Source of the DNA: CBFHND01 sp965657085
GTDB taxonomy: Bacteria > Pseudomonadota > Alphaproteobacteria > Rhodobacterales > Rhodobacteraceae
Length of the DNA stretch: 64,000 nt
Direction: 5' to 3'
Assembly (NCBI GenBank): GCA_965657085.1
Contig: CBFHND010000017.1
Location: 1-64,000, forward strand
The stretch's first letter is position 1, and each line of letters opens with the position of its first letter. Below, piece after piece: positions 24,432 to 32,968 of the stretch. The translations under genes and the position numbers were made by a program. Under the pieces are notes generated by a model. The model was not told the DNA's origin and made no database searches. It saw only the letters and a list, made by a program, of their open reading frames with translations.

Positions 24432-25601
24432 ATGACTGAGATGGTGTATGGCGCAGTTCCGGTGCGCGAAGGCGAACCGATCCTGCCGAAATGGTGGCGT
24501 ACGATCGACATGTGGTCGATGTCGTGCATCCTGATCCTCTTTGCCGTGGGACTTTTGCTGGGGCTGGCCGCGTCGCCCCCCTTGGCCGCCAAGAACGGCT
24601 TTGAACCTTTCCATTATGTCCAGAAGCAGGCGCTTTTCGGCAGCATGGCGCTGGTGGCGATGTGCCTCACGTCGATGATGTCGCCCGTCTTGGTGCGGCG
24701 TCTCGCGGTTCTGGGCTTTGTCGTGACCTTCGTGGCGTTGGCACTGTTGCCGTTCTTCGGCACCGACTTCGGCAAGGGCGCGATGCGCTGGTATTCGCTG
24801 GGCTTTGCCTCCGTGCAGCCGTCCGAATTCCTCAAGCCCGGCTTTGTCGTGGTGGCCGCGTGGATGCTGGCCGCGGGGCAGGAAATTAATGGCCCGCCCG
24901 GGCGCACATGGTCTTTCATCCTTTGTGTCACGATCGTTCTGATGTTGGTGTTGCAGCCCGATTTCGGTCAGGCCTGCCTGATACTCTTCGGCTGGGGCGT
25001 GATGTATTTCGTGGCGGGCGCACCAATGCTGGTTTTGGTGGGCATGGCGGGGCTGGTGGTGGTGGGCGGGGCCTTCGCCTATTCCAACTCCGAACACTTT
25101 GCCCGCCGCATCGATGGATTTCTGAGCGCCGATGTCGATCCGACGACGCAGCTTGGATATGCCACCAACGCGATCCGCGAAGGTGGGCTTTTCGGCGTGG
25201 GCGTGGGCGAGGGGCAGGTGAAATGGTCGCTGCCTGATGCGCACACAGATTTCATCATTGCCGTTGCGGCCGAAGAATATGGGCTGATCCTTGTGCTGTT
25301 CATTATCGCGCTTTATGCGGGCGTGGTGGTGCGGTCGCTGTTGCGGCTGGTGCGCGAACGCGATCCGTTCATCCGGTTGGCGGGCACCGGTTTGGCCTGC
25401 GTGTTCGGCGTGCAGGCGATGATCAACATGGGCGTGGCCGTGCGCCTGCTGCCCGCCAAGGGCATGACCTTGCCCTTTGTCAGCTACGGCGGATCCTCGG
25501 TGATTGCCAGCGGCATCGCGCTGGGGATGCTTCTGGCCTTTACACGCACACGGCCACAGGGTGAAATCAGCGACCTTCTGGGCCGGGGGCGCTGGCGATG
25601 A
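24432..25601 (+). CDS. ftsW: Septal peptidoglycan glycosyltransferase FtsW
   Basis: SEDS-family polytopic membrane enzyme that polymerises septal glycan with FtsI. The 389 aa form about ten membrane helices with the family signature FVSYGGSSVIASGIALGMLL near the C-terminus and the QPSEFLKP motif at about residue 130. Divergent from the flavoprotein gene across 152 bp, which must contain its promoter; the sequence there gives no clear single element. Stop overlaps murG by ATGA. Confidence 0.96.
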   Translation: MTEMVYGAVPVREGEPILPKWWRTIDMWSMSCILILFAVGLLLGLAASPPLAAKNGFEPFHYVQKQALFGSMALVAMCLTSMMSPVLVRRLAVLGFVVTFVALALLPFFGTDFGKGAMRWYSLGFASVQPSEFLKPGFVVVAAWMLAAGQEINGPPGRTWSFILCVTIVLMLVLQPDFGQACLILFGWGVMYFVAGAPMLVLVGMAGLVVVGGAFAYSNSEHFARRIDGFLSADVDPTTQLGYATNAIREGGLFGVGVGEGQVKWSLPDAHTDFIIAVAAEEYGLILVLFIIALYAGVVVRSLLRLVRERDPFIRLAGTGLACVFGVQAMINMGVAVRLLPAKGMTLPFVSYGGSSVIASGIALGMLLAFTRTRPQGEISDLLGRGRWR

Positions 25602-26698
25602 CCGCGCCGCTGTTGCTGATCGCGGCCGGTGGCACCGGCGGGCATATGTTCCCCGCGCAATCGCTGGCCGAGGTGATGCTGGCACGCGGCTGGCGCGTCA
25701 AGCTCAGCACCGATGGGCGCGGCGCGCGCTACACGGGTGGCTTTCCCCATACCGTGCAAATCGAGGAAATCAGCAGTGCCACATTTGCGCGTGGCGGTCT
25801 GGCGGCCAAGGCGGCTGTGCCCTTCCGCATCGCGGGGGGCGTGGCCGCAGCCATGTGGAAGATGCGGCGCGACCGGCCTTCGGTGGTCGTGGGCTTTGGC
25901 GGATACCCGTCGATCCCCGCGATGGCGGCGGCCACCGTGCTGCGCATCCCGCGCATGATCCACGAACAGAACGGCGTGCTGGGCCGGGTCAATCAGCTGT
26001 TTGCCAAGCGGGTCGAGGCCGTGGCCTGCGGCACGTGGCCCACCGACCTGCCCGAAGGGGTCGAGGGCGTGCACGTGGGCAACCCCGTGCGCCGCGCTGT
26101 GCTTGAGAAATCGGGCGCAGCTTATATCGCGCCGGGGGACTATCCCATGGAGCTTCTGGTGATCGGCGGCAGCCAGGGCGCCCGCATCCTGTCGGATGTG
26201 GTGCCTGCGGCCATTGCCGCCCTGCCGCCCGAGATGCTGCGCAACATCCGCGTCAGCCATCAGGCACGCGGCGAGGATGAGGTGCGCGTGACCCAAGCGT
26301 ACGCCGAGGCCGGTATCGCCGCCGATGTGCAACCTTTCTTTCACGATGTGCCGCGCCGCATGTCCGAGGCGCAGCTTGTCATAAGCCGCTCGGGCGCGTC
26401 GTCCGTCGCCGACATCGCGGTGATCGGGCGGCCTTCGGTGCTGATCCCCTTTGCTGCGGCCACGGGCGATCACCAGACCGCCAATGCGCGCGGGCTGGTC
26501 GAGGCAGGTGGCGCCATTCTGGTGCCGGAATCCGCGCTGACGCCTGAAAGCCTGACGGCACAGATCCAGATGGTTCTGGACAATCCGGGTGGCGCCTTGC
26601 AAATGGCCAACGCTGCCCATTCACAAGCCAGACCCGACGCCGCCGCAGACCTTGCCGACCTCGTGGAAACGCTTGCCCACAAAGGAACCGCGCCATGA
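25598..26698 (+). CDS. murG: UDP-GlcNAc transferase MurG
   Basis: Peripheral membrane glycosyltransferase that adds GlcNAc to lipid I to make lipid II. The 366-aa GT-B fold has the N-terminal loop AAGGTGGHMFPA and the C-terminal donor-binding loops (IGGSQGARILSD; ISRSGASSVADI). Coupled to ftsW and murC by ATGA overlaps on both sides. Confidence 0.97.
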   Translation: MTAPLLLIAAGGTGGHMFPAQSLAEVMLARGWRVKLSTDGRGARYTGGFPHTVQIEEISSATFARGGLAAKAAVPFRIAGGVAAAMWKMRRDRPSVVVGFGGYPSIPAMAAATVLRIPRMIHEQNGVLGRVNQLFAKRVEAVACGTWPTDLPEGVEGVHVGNPVRRAVLEKSGAAYIAPGDYPMELLVIGGSQGARILSDVVPAAIAALPPEMLRNIRVSHQARGEDEVRVTQAYAEAGIAADVQPFFHDVPRRMSEAQLVISRSGASSVADIAVIGRPSVLIPFAAATGDHQTANARGLVEAGGAILVPESALTPESLTAQIQMVLDNPGGALQMANAAHSQARPDAAADLADLVETLAHKGTAP

Positions 26699-28101
26699 AC
26701 GCCGCCACCAAACTGCCCGGAGACGTGGGCCCCATTCACTTCGTCGGCATCGGCGGCATCGGCATGTCGGGCATCGCCGAAGTGCTGCTCAATCACGGCT
26801 ATGTGGTGCAGGGCTCTGACCTGAAAACCTCGAAAATCACAGACCGTTTGCACGATCTGGGGGCGCTCATCTTCGAAGGGCAGCGGGCCGAAAACATCGA
26901 GGACGCCGAGGTTGTTGTGATCTCGTCCGCGATCAAACCCGGCAACCCCGAACTTGACGCAGCCCGCGCACGCGGCCTGCCCATCGTGCGCCGGGCCGAA
27001 ATGCTGGCCGAACTGATGCGCCTGAAATCCAACATCGCGGTGGCAGGCACGCACGGCAAGACCACCACCACCACCATGGTCGCGGCCCTTCTGGACGAGG
27101 GCAAGTTCGACCCCACGGTGGTCAACGGCGGCATCATCCACGCCTACGGCTCCAATGCGCGCAAGGGCGAGGGCGAATGGATGGTGGTCGAGGCGGATGA
27201 GAGCGACGGGACCTTCAACCGGCTGCCCGCGACCATCGCCATCGTAACCAACATCGACCCCGAGCATATGGAACACTGGGGCACCGAGGAAAACCTGCAC
27301 CGCGGGTTCCTTGATTTCGTGTCGAACATTCCGTTCTACGGGTTGGCCGTGTGCTGCACCGACGATCCGGACGTGCAGGCGCTGGTGGGCAAGATCACTG
27401 ACCGTCGCGTGGTGACCTATGGCTTTAACGCCCAGGCAGACGTGCGCGCGATCAACCTGACCTACAAGGCGGGCGTGGCGCACTTCGACGTGGCGCTGCA
27501 AGCCGAGGATCAGGTGATCGAAGGGTGCAGCCTGCCAATGCCTGGCGATCACAACGTCTCGAACGCGCTGTCAGCCATTGCGGTGGCGCGGCATCTGGGC
27601 ATGAAGGCCGATGAAATTCGCACGGCACTGGCCAATTTTGGCGGGGTCAACCGCCGCTTTACCCGCGTGGGCGAAGTGCAGGGCGTGACCATCATTGACG
27701 ACTACGGCCACCACCCGGTCGAAATCGCCGCCGTTCTCAAGGCCGCGCGGCAAGCGACCGAAGGTCGTGTGATCGCCGTGCACCAACCACACCGCTATAC
27801 GCGCCTGTCGCATCACTTTGACGAATTTTGTGCCTGTTTCAATGATGCCGACGTGGTGGGCATCGCCGAGGTGTTCGCCGCGGGCGAAGCGCCTATTCCC
27901 GGCGCCAGTCGTGATGACCTTGTCGAAGGCCTGATCCGTCACGGCCATCGCCACGCGCGCGCCGTGACCGACGAGAACGATCTGGAACGGCTGGTGCGCG
28001 AACAGGCGCGGCCCGGTGACATGGTGGTGTGCCTTGGGGCTGGGACAATCAGCACTTGGGCCATCGGCTTGCCCGCACGTCTGCAAAAGGGCGCTGCATG
28101 A
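26695..28101 (+). CDS. murC: UDP-MurNAc--L-alanine ligase
   Basis: First amino-acid ligase of the peptidoglycan stem peptide. The 468-aa chain has the N-terminal motif HFVGIGGIGMSGIAEVL, ATP loop AGTHGKTTTTTM, and the YGHHPVEI motif. Start overlaps murG and stop overlaps the permease gene by ATGA, so a non-wall gene is translationally coupled to it. Confidence 0.97.
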   Translation: MNAATKLPGDVGPIHFVGIGGIGMSGIAEVLLNHGYVVQGSDLKTSKITDRLHDLGALIFEGQRAENIEDAEVVVISSAIKPGNPELDAARARGLPIVRRAEMLAELMRLKSNIAVAGTHGKTTTTTMVAALLDEGKFDPTVVNGGIIHAYGSNARKGEGEWMVVEADESDGTFNRLPATIAIVTNIDPEHMEHWGTEENLHRGFLDFVSNIPFYGLAVCCTDDPDVQALVGKITDRRVVTYGFNAQADVRAINLTYKAGVAHFDVALQAEDQVIEGCSLPMPGDHNVSNALSAIAVARHLGMKADEIRTALANFGGVNRRFTRVGEVQGVTIIDDYGHHPVEIAAVLKAARQATEGRVIAVHQPHRYTRLSHHFDEFCACFNDADVVGIAEVFAAGEAPIPGASRDDLVEGLIRHGHRHARAVTDENDLERLVREQARPGDMVVCLGAGTISTWAIGLPARLQKGAA

Positions 28102-29291
28102 CAGAGACCGCCCTCAAACGCCGGATCGGACCGGGGCTGCTGACAGCCTACGGTGTGGGCGTGATGGTGGGGGCGGGGATCTATGTTCTGACTGGTGCTG
28201 CCGCAGGGGCCGCAGGCATGTGGGCGCCTCTGGCCTTTGTTCTGGCCGGATTGGTCGCAGTTCCCTCTGCGCTCAGCTTTTCCGAACTCAGCGCCCGCAT
28301 TCCCGAAGCCGCCGGTGACAGCTCTTATGTCGAGGTGGGCCTCAAGATGCACTGGCTTGCCGTGCTGGTGGGGGCGATCAACATCATCGCAGGCACCGTG
28401 GCCGCCGCCGCGGTGCTGCGCGGTGGGGTCGGGTACCTGACGTCCTTTGTCGATCTGCCCTTCACGTGGAGCGTTATGGGCCTTGGCGCGGGTCTGACAC
28501 TGATTGCCATCGTGGGCGTGCTGGAAAGCCTTGCCTTTGCCGCCATCCTGACGGTGGTCGAGGTCATTGGCCTGATGCTGGTGATCTGGGCGGGCTTCAA
28601 CGCGCCGCCCGTGGCCGAATGGTCCATGCCTCTGCCATCCATCGAATGGGCCGGGGTGGCGGGGGCCACGCTTTTTGCCTTTTTCGCCTTCATCGGGTTC
28701 GACGACATGGTGAACATGGCCGAAGAGTCCCGCAATCCGGCGCGCACCATGCCCCGCGCGATCATCTGGGCGCTGGCGATCACCGCGCTGCTTTATACGC
28801 TGGTCTCCCTGGCGGCGGTCCGCGCGGTCCCGCGCGAGGTTTTGGGGGTGTCCGAACGCCCGCTGGCGCTGGTTTGGGAGGCGGGGACCACCGGCAGTGC
28901 CGTCTTTTTGTCGGCCATCGCCGTGGCAGCAGCCCTGAACGGTGTTCTGGCACAGATCGTCATGGCCAGCCGCGTGTTTTACGGGCTGGCCAAACGCTCG
29001 CCGCTGTTGCGTCCGTTTCGCGCCACCTCTGCGCGCTTTGGCACGCCGGTTCTGGGGTCGGTGGTGGTGGGCGTCGCGGTGTCCGCCTCTGCGCTCACGC
29101 TGCCGGTGGCGACGCTGGCCGAGGTGACCACGCTGGCGCTTCTGATTGTCTTTGCCATCGTCAACGCGGCCCTGATCGGCCTGAAACGCCGCGAGCCAAA
29201 ATCGCCCTTCGACGTGCCGGACTACGTGCCGTGGTTGGGCGTGATTGCATGTCTCGGCACCTTTGCCGCCTCCATTGCAGGGAGTTTTTAA
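28098..29291 (+). CDS. APC-family amino-acid permease
   Basis: A 397-aa inner-membrane transporter with about eleven to twelve helices. The N-terminal GPGLLTAYGVGVMVGAGIYVLTGAAAG is the substrate-binding unwound TM1 of the amino acid-polyamine-organocation family, and FFAFIGFDDMVNMAEE is its conserved TM6 region. Substrate unknown. It is coupled to murC by ATGA and to the next mini-gene by TAATG, so it is a real member of the operon although not part of standard dcw clusters; supply or recycling of a wall amino acid such as D-Ala or Glu is a guess. Confidence 0.88.
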   Translation: MTETALKRRIGPGLLTAYGVGVMVGAGIYVLTGAAAGAAGMWAPLAFVLAGLVAVPSALSFSELSARIPEAAGDSSYVEVGLKMHWLAVLVGAINIIAGTVAAAAVLRGGVGYLTSFVDLPFTWSVMGLGAGLTLIAIVGVLESLAFAAILTVVEVIGLMLVIWAGFNAPPVAEWSMPLPSIEWAGVAGATLFAFFAFIGFDDMVNMAEESRNPARTMPRAIIWALAITALLYTLVSLAAVRAVPREVLGVSERPLALVWEAGTTGSAVFLSAIAVAAALNGVLAQIVMASRVFYGLAKRSPLLRPFRATSARFGTPVLGSVVVGVAVSASALTLPVATLAEVTTLALLIVFAIVNAALIGLKRREPKSPFDVPDYVPWLGVIACLGTFAASIAGSF

Positions 29292-29572
29292 TGCTTTTGC
29301 TGTTGCTTTGCGTTGCCTGGGTACTGGCCAGCACCGTGGTGGCAATGTTGCCCATGCGGTACCAATACGTGCCGGGGGTCACCTTGTTGCTGGCCGCGCC
29401 GGTGCTGATCTTTTTCATCGGCCGCGACGTGTCGTGGTGGGCGGCGGTTCTGGGGGCCTTTGCGTTCTTGTCGATGTTCCGCAACCCGCTGCGCTACATG
29501 TGGGCGCGGCTGACCGGAAATACAGAAACCGCGCAAAGACTTGCGCGCGGCCCCGAGGAGATGCCGAAATGA
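29291..29572 (+). CDS. Small membrane protein, DUF2484-like
   Basis: A 93-aa protein with about three membrane helices and a short basic C-terminal tail. The pattern (VLASTVVAMLPMRYQYVPG, then a WW turn) resembles the small DUF2484 proteins found in this part of the dcw cluster in Rhodobacteraceae. The ATG overlaps the permease stop (TAATG) and its own stop overlaps the next gene (ATGA). Function unknown; probably a paralogue of the following gene, since both show an N-terminal helix followed by a Met-Thr/Leu-Pro turn and a YHWR/YQYV segment. Confidence 0.75.
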   Translation: MLLLLLCVAWVLASTVVAMLPMRYQYVPGVTLLLAAPVLIFFIGRDVSWWAAVLGAFAFLSMFRNPLRYMWARLTGNTETAQRLARGPEEMPK

Positions 29573-29820
29573 CCCTGTCCCTGATCCTGGCCTGCTTTTG
29601 GGCGCTGGTGGCCAATGTGCTGGCGATGACGCCCAGCCGCGATTACCACTGGCGCAACGCCTATCTGCTGATTGCCATCGGCATTCCGCTGGTGGGCTAT
29701 GTCACATGGCAGAACGGCCCGTGGGTTGGCCTTCTGGTGCTGGCGGCGGGGATGTCCGTGCTGCGCTGGCCGGTGATCTACCTTGGCCGATGGCTGCGCC
29801 GCCGGGTGTCGTCGCAATGA
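29569..29820 (+). CDS. Small membrane protein, DUF2484-like
   Basis: An 83-aa protein with about three membrane helices (SLILACFWALVANVLAM; AYLLIAIGIPLVGYV; WVGLLVLAAGMSVLRW) and an Arg-rich end. Likely the second copy of the same small family as the gene before it. ATGA overlaps on both sides tie it to its neighbours. Function unknown; the location suggests a link with septal or wall membrane proteins. Confidence 0.75.
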   Translation: MTLSLILACFWALVANVLAMTPSRDYHWRNAYLLIAIGIPLVGYVTWQNGPWVGLLVLAAGMSVLRWPVIYLGRWLRRRVSSQ

Positions 29821-30086
29821 CGCTGCTGGTGCATATGTGGCCCATGATCATCTTGGGCGTCATTGCCCTGTGGTTCGGGATCAAGGGCAGGGTGCGCCTG
29901 TTTCTCTATTTCGTGCCGCTCAGCCTTGTGGCGATGGGAGGCGTGATCTGGGCCGGTCTTGGTTTTGCACCCACGCAGGTGCTTGCGCTGATGTTGCTGT
30001 TGTCACTGGGCCTGTTTCTGAGTACGTGCTTTTGGCTGGGCTGGCTGGTGCGCCGCCTGCGCGGCCACGCAGATCAATCCGCCTGA
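29817..30086 (+). CDS. Small three-helix membrane protein
   Basis: An 89-aa hydrophobic protein with three membrane helices and a basic C-terminal tail (VRRLRGHADQSA). Start overlaps the previous stop by ATGA. I do not recognise the family. With the two genes before it, it makes a run of three tiny membrane proteins between murC and murB. Confidence 0.7.
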   Translation: MTLLVHMWPMIILGVIALWFGIKGRVRLFLYFVPLSLVAMGGVIWAGLGFAPTQVLALMLLLSLGLFLSTCFWLGWLVRRLRGHADQSA

Positions 30087-30126
30087 GCCTTTCGCACGTG
30101 GCCAAAGTGAAGTAACTGCCTGCGAC

Positions 30127-31053
30127 ATGACTCAAACCACTCTTCCCCCCGTGCGCGGCAAGCTGACGGCCCAACGCGCGCTTGATGATCTGACATGGCT
30201 GCGTGTGGGTGGGCCTGCCGATTGGCTGTTCCAGCCTGCGGATGTGCAAGACCTGGCCGATTTTCTGCGTGCATTGCCTGATGATGTGCCGGTCTTTCCC
30301 ATGGGCGTGGGCAGCAACCTGATCGTGCGCGATGGCGGCCTGCGGGCTATAGTGATCCGGCTGGGGCGCGGGTTCAACCAGATCACGGTCGAGGGCGACA
30401 CGGTCGTGGCCGGCGCCGCGGCGCTGGATGCCCATGTGGCGCGCCGCGCGGCGGATGCAGGCGTTGACCTCACCTTTCTGCGCACCATCCCCGGCAGCGT
30501 CGGCGGGGCGGTACGCATGAACGCAGGCTGCTACGGCAGCTATACCGCCGATGTGCTGCAAAGCGTCACCGTGGTGCTGCGCGATGGCACGGTGCGCACG
30601 CTTTCGCCCGACGCTCTCAACTTTCGCTACCGCCAGTCCGACCTGCCCGAGGGCGCGGTCCTGACCCAAGCCACGTTCAAAGGCCCCAAGGGCGACCCGG
30701 AGGCGCTGCACCAGCGCATGGCGGATCAATTGCAAAAGCGCGACGAGACCCAACCAACCAAGGACCGCAGTGCGGGCAGCACCTTTCGCAACCCCGCAGG
30801 CTTTTCCAGCACAGGGCGCGCGGATGACGTGCATGACCTCAAGGCGTGGAAGGTCATCGACGATGCAGGCATGCGCGGCGCACGGCGCGGCGGCGCACAA
30901 ATGAGCGAAAAGCACTCCAACTTCCTGATCAACGCAGGCGGGGCCACGGCGGCGGACCTTGAGGGTCTGGGTGAAGAGGTGCGAAAAAAGGTTTACGATT
31001 CAAGCGGTATCACGCTAGAATGGGAAATCATGCGGGTGGGTGAGCCGGGGTAG
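30127..31053 (+). CDS. murB: UDP-N-acetylenolpyruvoylglucosamine reductase
   Basis: FAD enzyme that reduces enolpyruvyl-UDP-GlcNAc to UDP-MurNAc with NADPH. The 308-aa chain shows the flavin motif GVGSNLIVRDGG, GSVGGAVRMNAGCYG and AGSTFRNPAG (with the catalytic Ser), and ends with SEKHSNFLINAGGA. Short, type II-like architecture. Forty bases separate it from the small membrane genes. Confidence 0.97.
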   Translation: MTQTTLPPVRGKLTAQRALDDLTWLRVGGPADWLFQPADVQDLADFLRALPDDVPVFPMGVGSNLIVRDGGLRAIVIRLGRGFNQITVEGDTVVAGAAALDAHVARRAADAGVDLTFLRTIPGSVGGAVRMNAGCYGSYTADVLQSVTVVLRDGTVRTLSPDALNFRYRQSDLPEGAVLTQATFKGPKGDPEALHQRMADQLQKRDETQPTKDRSAGSTFRNPAGFSSTGRADDVHDLKAWKVIDDAGMRGARRGGAQMSEKHSNFLINAGGATAADLEGLGEEVRKKVYDSSGITLEWEIMRVGEPG

Positions 31054-31128
31054 GGTTCACAGGCACCACCGCAGGGTGAAAGGGCCGCACCGGCGACCCG
31101 ACCAAACGTCGAAAACGACAATAATGAA

Positions 31129-31146
31129 GGACCTCTCGAAAGGTCC
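31129..31146 (+). other. Hairpin between murB and ddl
   Basis: Perfect 6-bp stem GGACCT-CTCGAA-AGGTCC just upstream of the ddl ribosome site, without a T-run. It may shape the ddl leader or protect a processed end; not a terminator. Confidence 0.35.
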
Positions 31147-31165
31147 GGGACATAGAGGCACCACG

Positions 31166-32086
31166 GTGGGTCAGTCGAGCAGGACAACCCCGAAAGTGGC
31201 GGTGTTAATGGGTGGCCCCTCGGCTGAACGCGAGGTTTCGCTGTCCACTGGGCGCGCATGCGCCGCCGCCTTGCGGGACGCAGGATTTGAAACGGTCGAG
31301 GTCGATGCAGGCCCCGACCTTTGTAACGTTCTGCAGGATGTGGCGCCCATTGCCGTTCTCAATTGCTTGCATGGCCGCTGGGGCGAAGATGGCTGTGTGC
31401 AGGGCCTTCTGGAATGGATGGGCATTCCCTATTCGCATTCCGGGGTTCTGGCCTCGGCCCTCGCAATGGACAAACAGCGCAGCAAGGACACGTATCGGGC
31501 TGCGGGCCTGCCAGTGGTGGACAGCATCATTGCACGCGCATCCGACGTGCGCGCCAGCCATGTCATGGCACCGCCCTACGTGGTCAAACCCAACAACGAA
31601 GGGTCTTCCGTTGGCGTCTACCTTGTGGGCGCAGAAAACAACGGCCCGCCGCAACTGGCCGATGACATGCCCGAATGGGTGATGGTCGAAGCCTTTGCTC
31701 CGGGCCGCGAGCTGACCACCACGGTCATGGGCGATCGTGCGCTGACCGTGACCGACATCGTGACAACCGGTTGGTACGACTATGACGCCAAGTACAAGGA
31801 GGGTGGGTCGCACCACGTACTGCCCGCCGATGTCCCGTCCGAGATTTTCGATCTGTGCATGGACTATGCCCTGCGCGCGCATCAGGCACTGGGATGCCGG
31901 GGCGTCAGCCGCACCGATTTCCGCTGGGACGAGGCGCGCGGTGCGGACGGCCTGATCCTGCTGGAAACCAACACGCAGCCGGGCATGACCGCCACGTCGC
32001 TGACTCCGGAACAGGCGCAGCACTGCGGTATCTCTTTTCCTGAGCTTTGTGCATGGATGGTGGAGGACGCGTCATGCCAGCGTTGA
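31166..32086 (+). CDS. ddl: D-alanine--D-alanine ligase
   Basis: ATP-grasp ligase making the D-Ala-D-Ala used by MurF. The family start VAVLMGGPSAEREVSLSTG follows a short N-terminus, and the ATP-grasp motifs (VKPNNEGSSVGVYLV; LLETNTQPGMTATSL) are intact. GTG 31166 is chosen: GAGG lies seven bases ahead and it gives 306 aa, the normal length; an ATG at 31124 lacks a ribosome site. Its last 13 bases overlap ftsQ. Confidence 0.95.
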   Translation: MGQSSRTTPKVAVLMGGPSAEREVSLSTGRACAAALRDAGFETVEVDAGPDLCNVLQDVAPIAVLNCLHGRWGEDGCVQGLLEWMGIPYSHSGVLASALAMDKQRSKDTYRAAGLPVVDSIIARASDVRASHVMAPPYVVKPNNEGSSVGVYLVGAENNGPPQLADDMPEWVMVEAFAPGRELTTTVMGDRALTVTDIVTTGWYDYDAKYKEGGSHHVLPADVPSEIFDLCMDYALRAHQALGCRGVSRTDFRWDEARGADGLILLETNTQPGMTATSLTPEQAQHCGISFPELCAWMVEDASCQR

Positions 32087-32964
32087 TTGCCACCCGCCGC
32101 AAGGCCGCGTCCAAGGCCGATCCCGCCCCTTCGCGTTGGGCGTGGCGGCTGCAGCGGTTGATGCTGACGCCGGGCTTCCGCTTTGGCCTGCGGGTCGGGG
32201 CGCCATTCGTGATCGCGCTGGCGGGGGGTACTTATTGGCTGTCCGATCCAGCGCGGCAGGCGCGCATCACCGATCAGGTGGCCGAAGTGCGCGCCAGCAT
32301 CGAGGAACGCCCCGAATTCATGGTCCAGATGATGGCGATCGACGGCGCGCCCCAAACGGTGGCCGAAGACGTGCGCGCAGTTGTGCCGCTCGACTTTCCG
32401 CTCAGCTCTTTCGATCTGGATCTGGAACAGATCCGCCTGACCATCACCGCACTGGACCCGGTCAAGGAGGCCAGCGTGCGCGTGCGCCCCGGCGGCATCC
32501 TTCAGGTCGACGTGGTGCCGCGTGTGCCGGTGGCAATCTGGCGGCAGCCCGAGGGGCTGACCCTGATCGACGCAACAGGCCAGCACATCGACACCATTGC
32601 CCGCCGCGCGTTGCGTCCCGATCTGCCCTTGGTGGCGGGCGAAGGGGCCAACCACGATGTGGCCGAGGCGCTGGCCCTGATCGACGCGGCGGCCCCTCTG
32701 GGTCCGCTCCTGCGCGGGGTGGTGCGGATGGGCGAACGGCGCTGGGACGTGGTTCTGGACCGCAACCAACGCATCCTTCTGCCCGAGTTCGGTGCGGTGC
32801 GTGCGTTGGAGCGGGTGATCGCCCTTGAGGGTGCGCAAGACGTGCTGAGCCGTGATGTGGCGCGGGTGGACATGCGTCTGGCCAAGCGCCCGACGGTACG
32901 GATGAACAAGGCGGCCACGCAAGAATGGTGGCGGATCAAAGAGATCGAGTTGAACGGACAGTGA
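32074..32964 (+). CDS. ftsQ: Cell division protein FtsQ
   Basis: Bitopic membrane protein of the divisome that gathers FtsB and FtsL. The 296 aa have a basic cytoplasmic tail, one membrane segment (about 46-62), a POTRA domain (FMVQMMAIDGA...) and the beta domain with LEQIRLTITALDPVKEASVRVRPGGILQVDVVPRVPVAIW. ATG 32074 is preceded by GGAGG and lies inside the 3' end of ddl. Confidence 0.94.
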   Translation: MPALIATRRKAASKADPAPSRWAWRLQRLMLTPGFRFGLRVGAPFVIALAGGTYWLSDPARQARITDQVAEVRASIEERPEFMVQMMAIDGAPQTVAEDVRAVVPLDFPLSSFDLDLEQIRLTITALDPVKEASVRVRPGGILQVDVVPRVPVAIWRQPEGLTLIDATGQHIDTIARRALRPDLPLVAGEGANHDVAEALALIDAAAPLGPLLRGVVRMGERRWDVVLDRNQRILLPEFGAVRALERVIALEGAQDVLSRDVARVDMRLAKRPTVRMNKAATQEWWRIKEIELNGQ

Positions 32965-32968
32965 CGGT

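Noticed and set aside
27939..29345. 468-aa frame antisense to the APC permease
   Set aside because: Composition (Gln/His/Arg/Gly-rich) and full overlap with a clear transporter gene mark it as an artefact.
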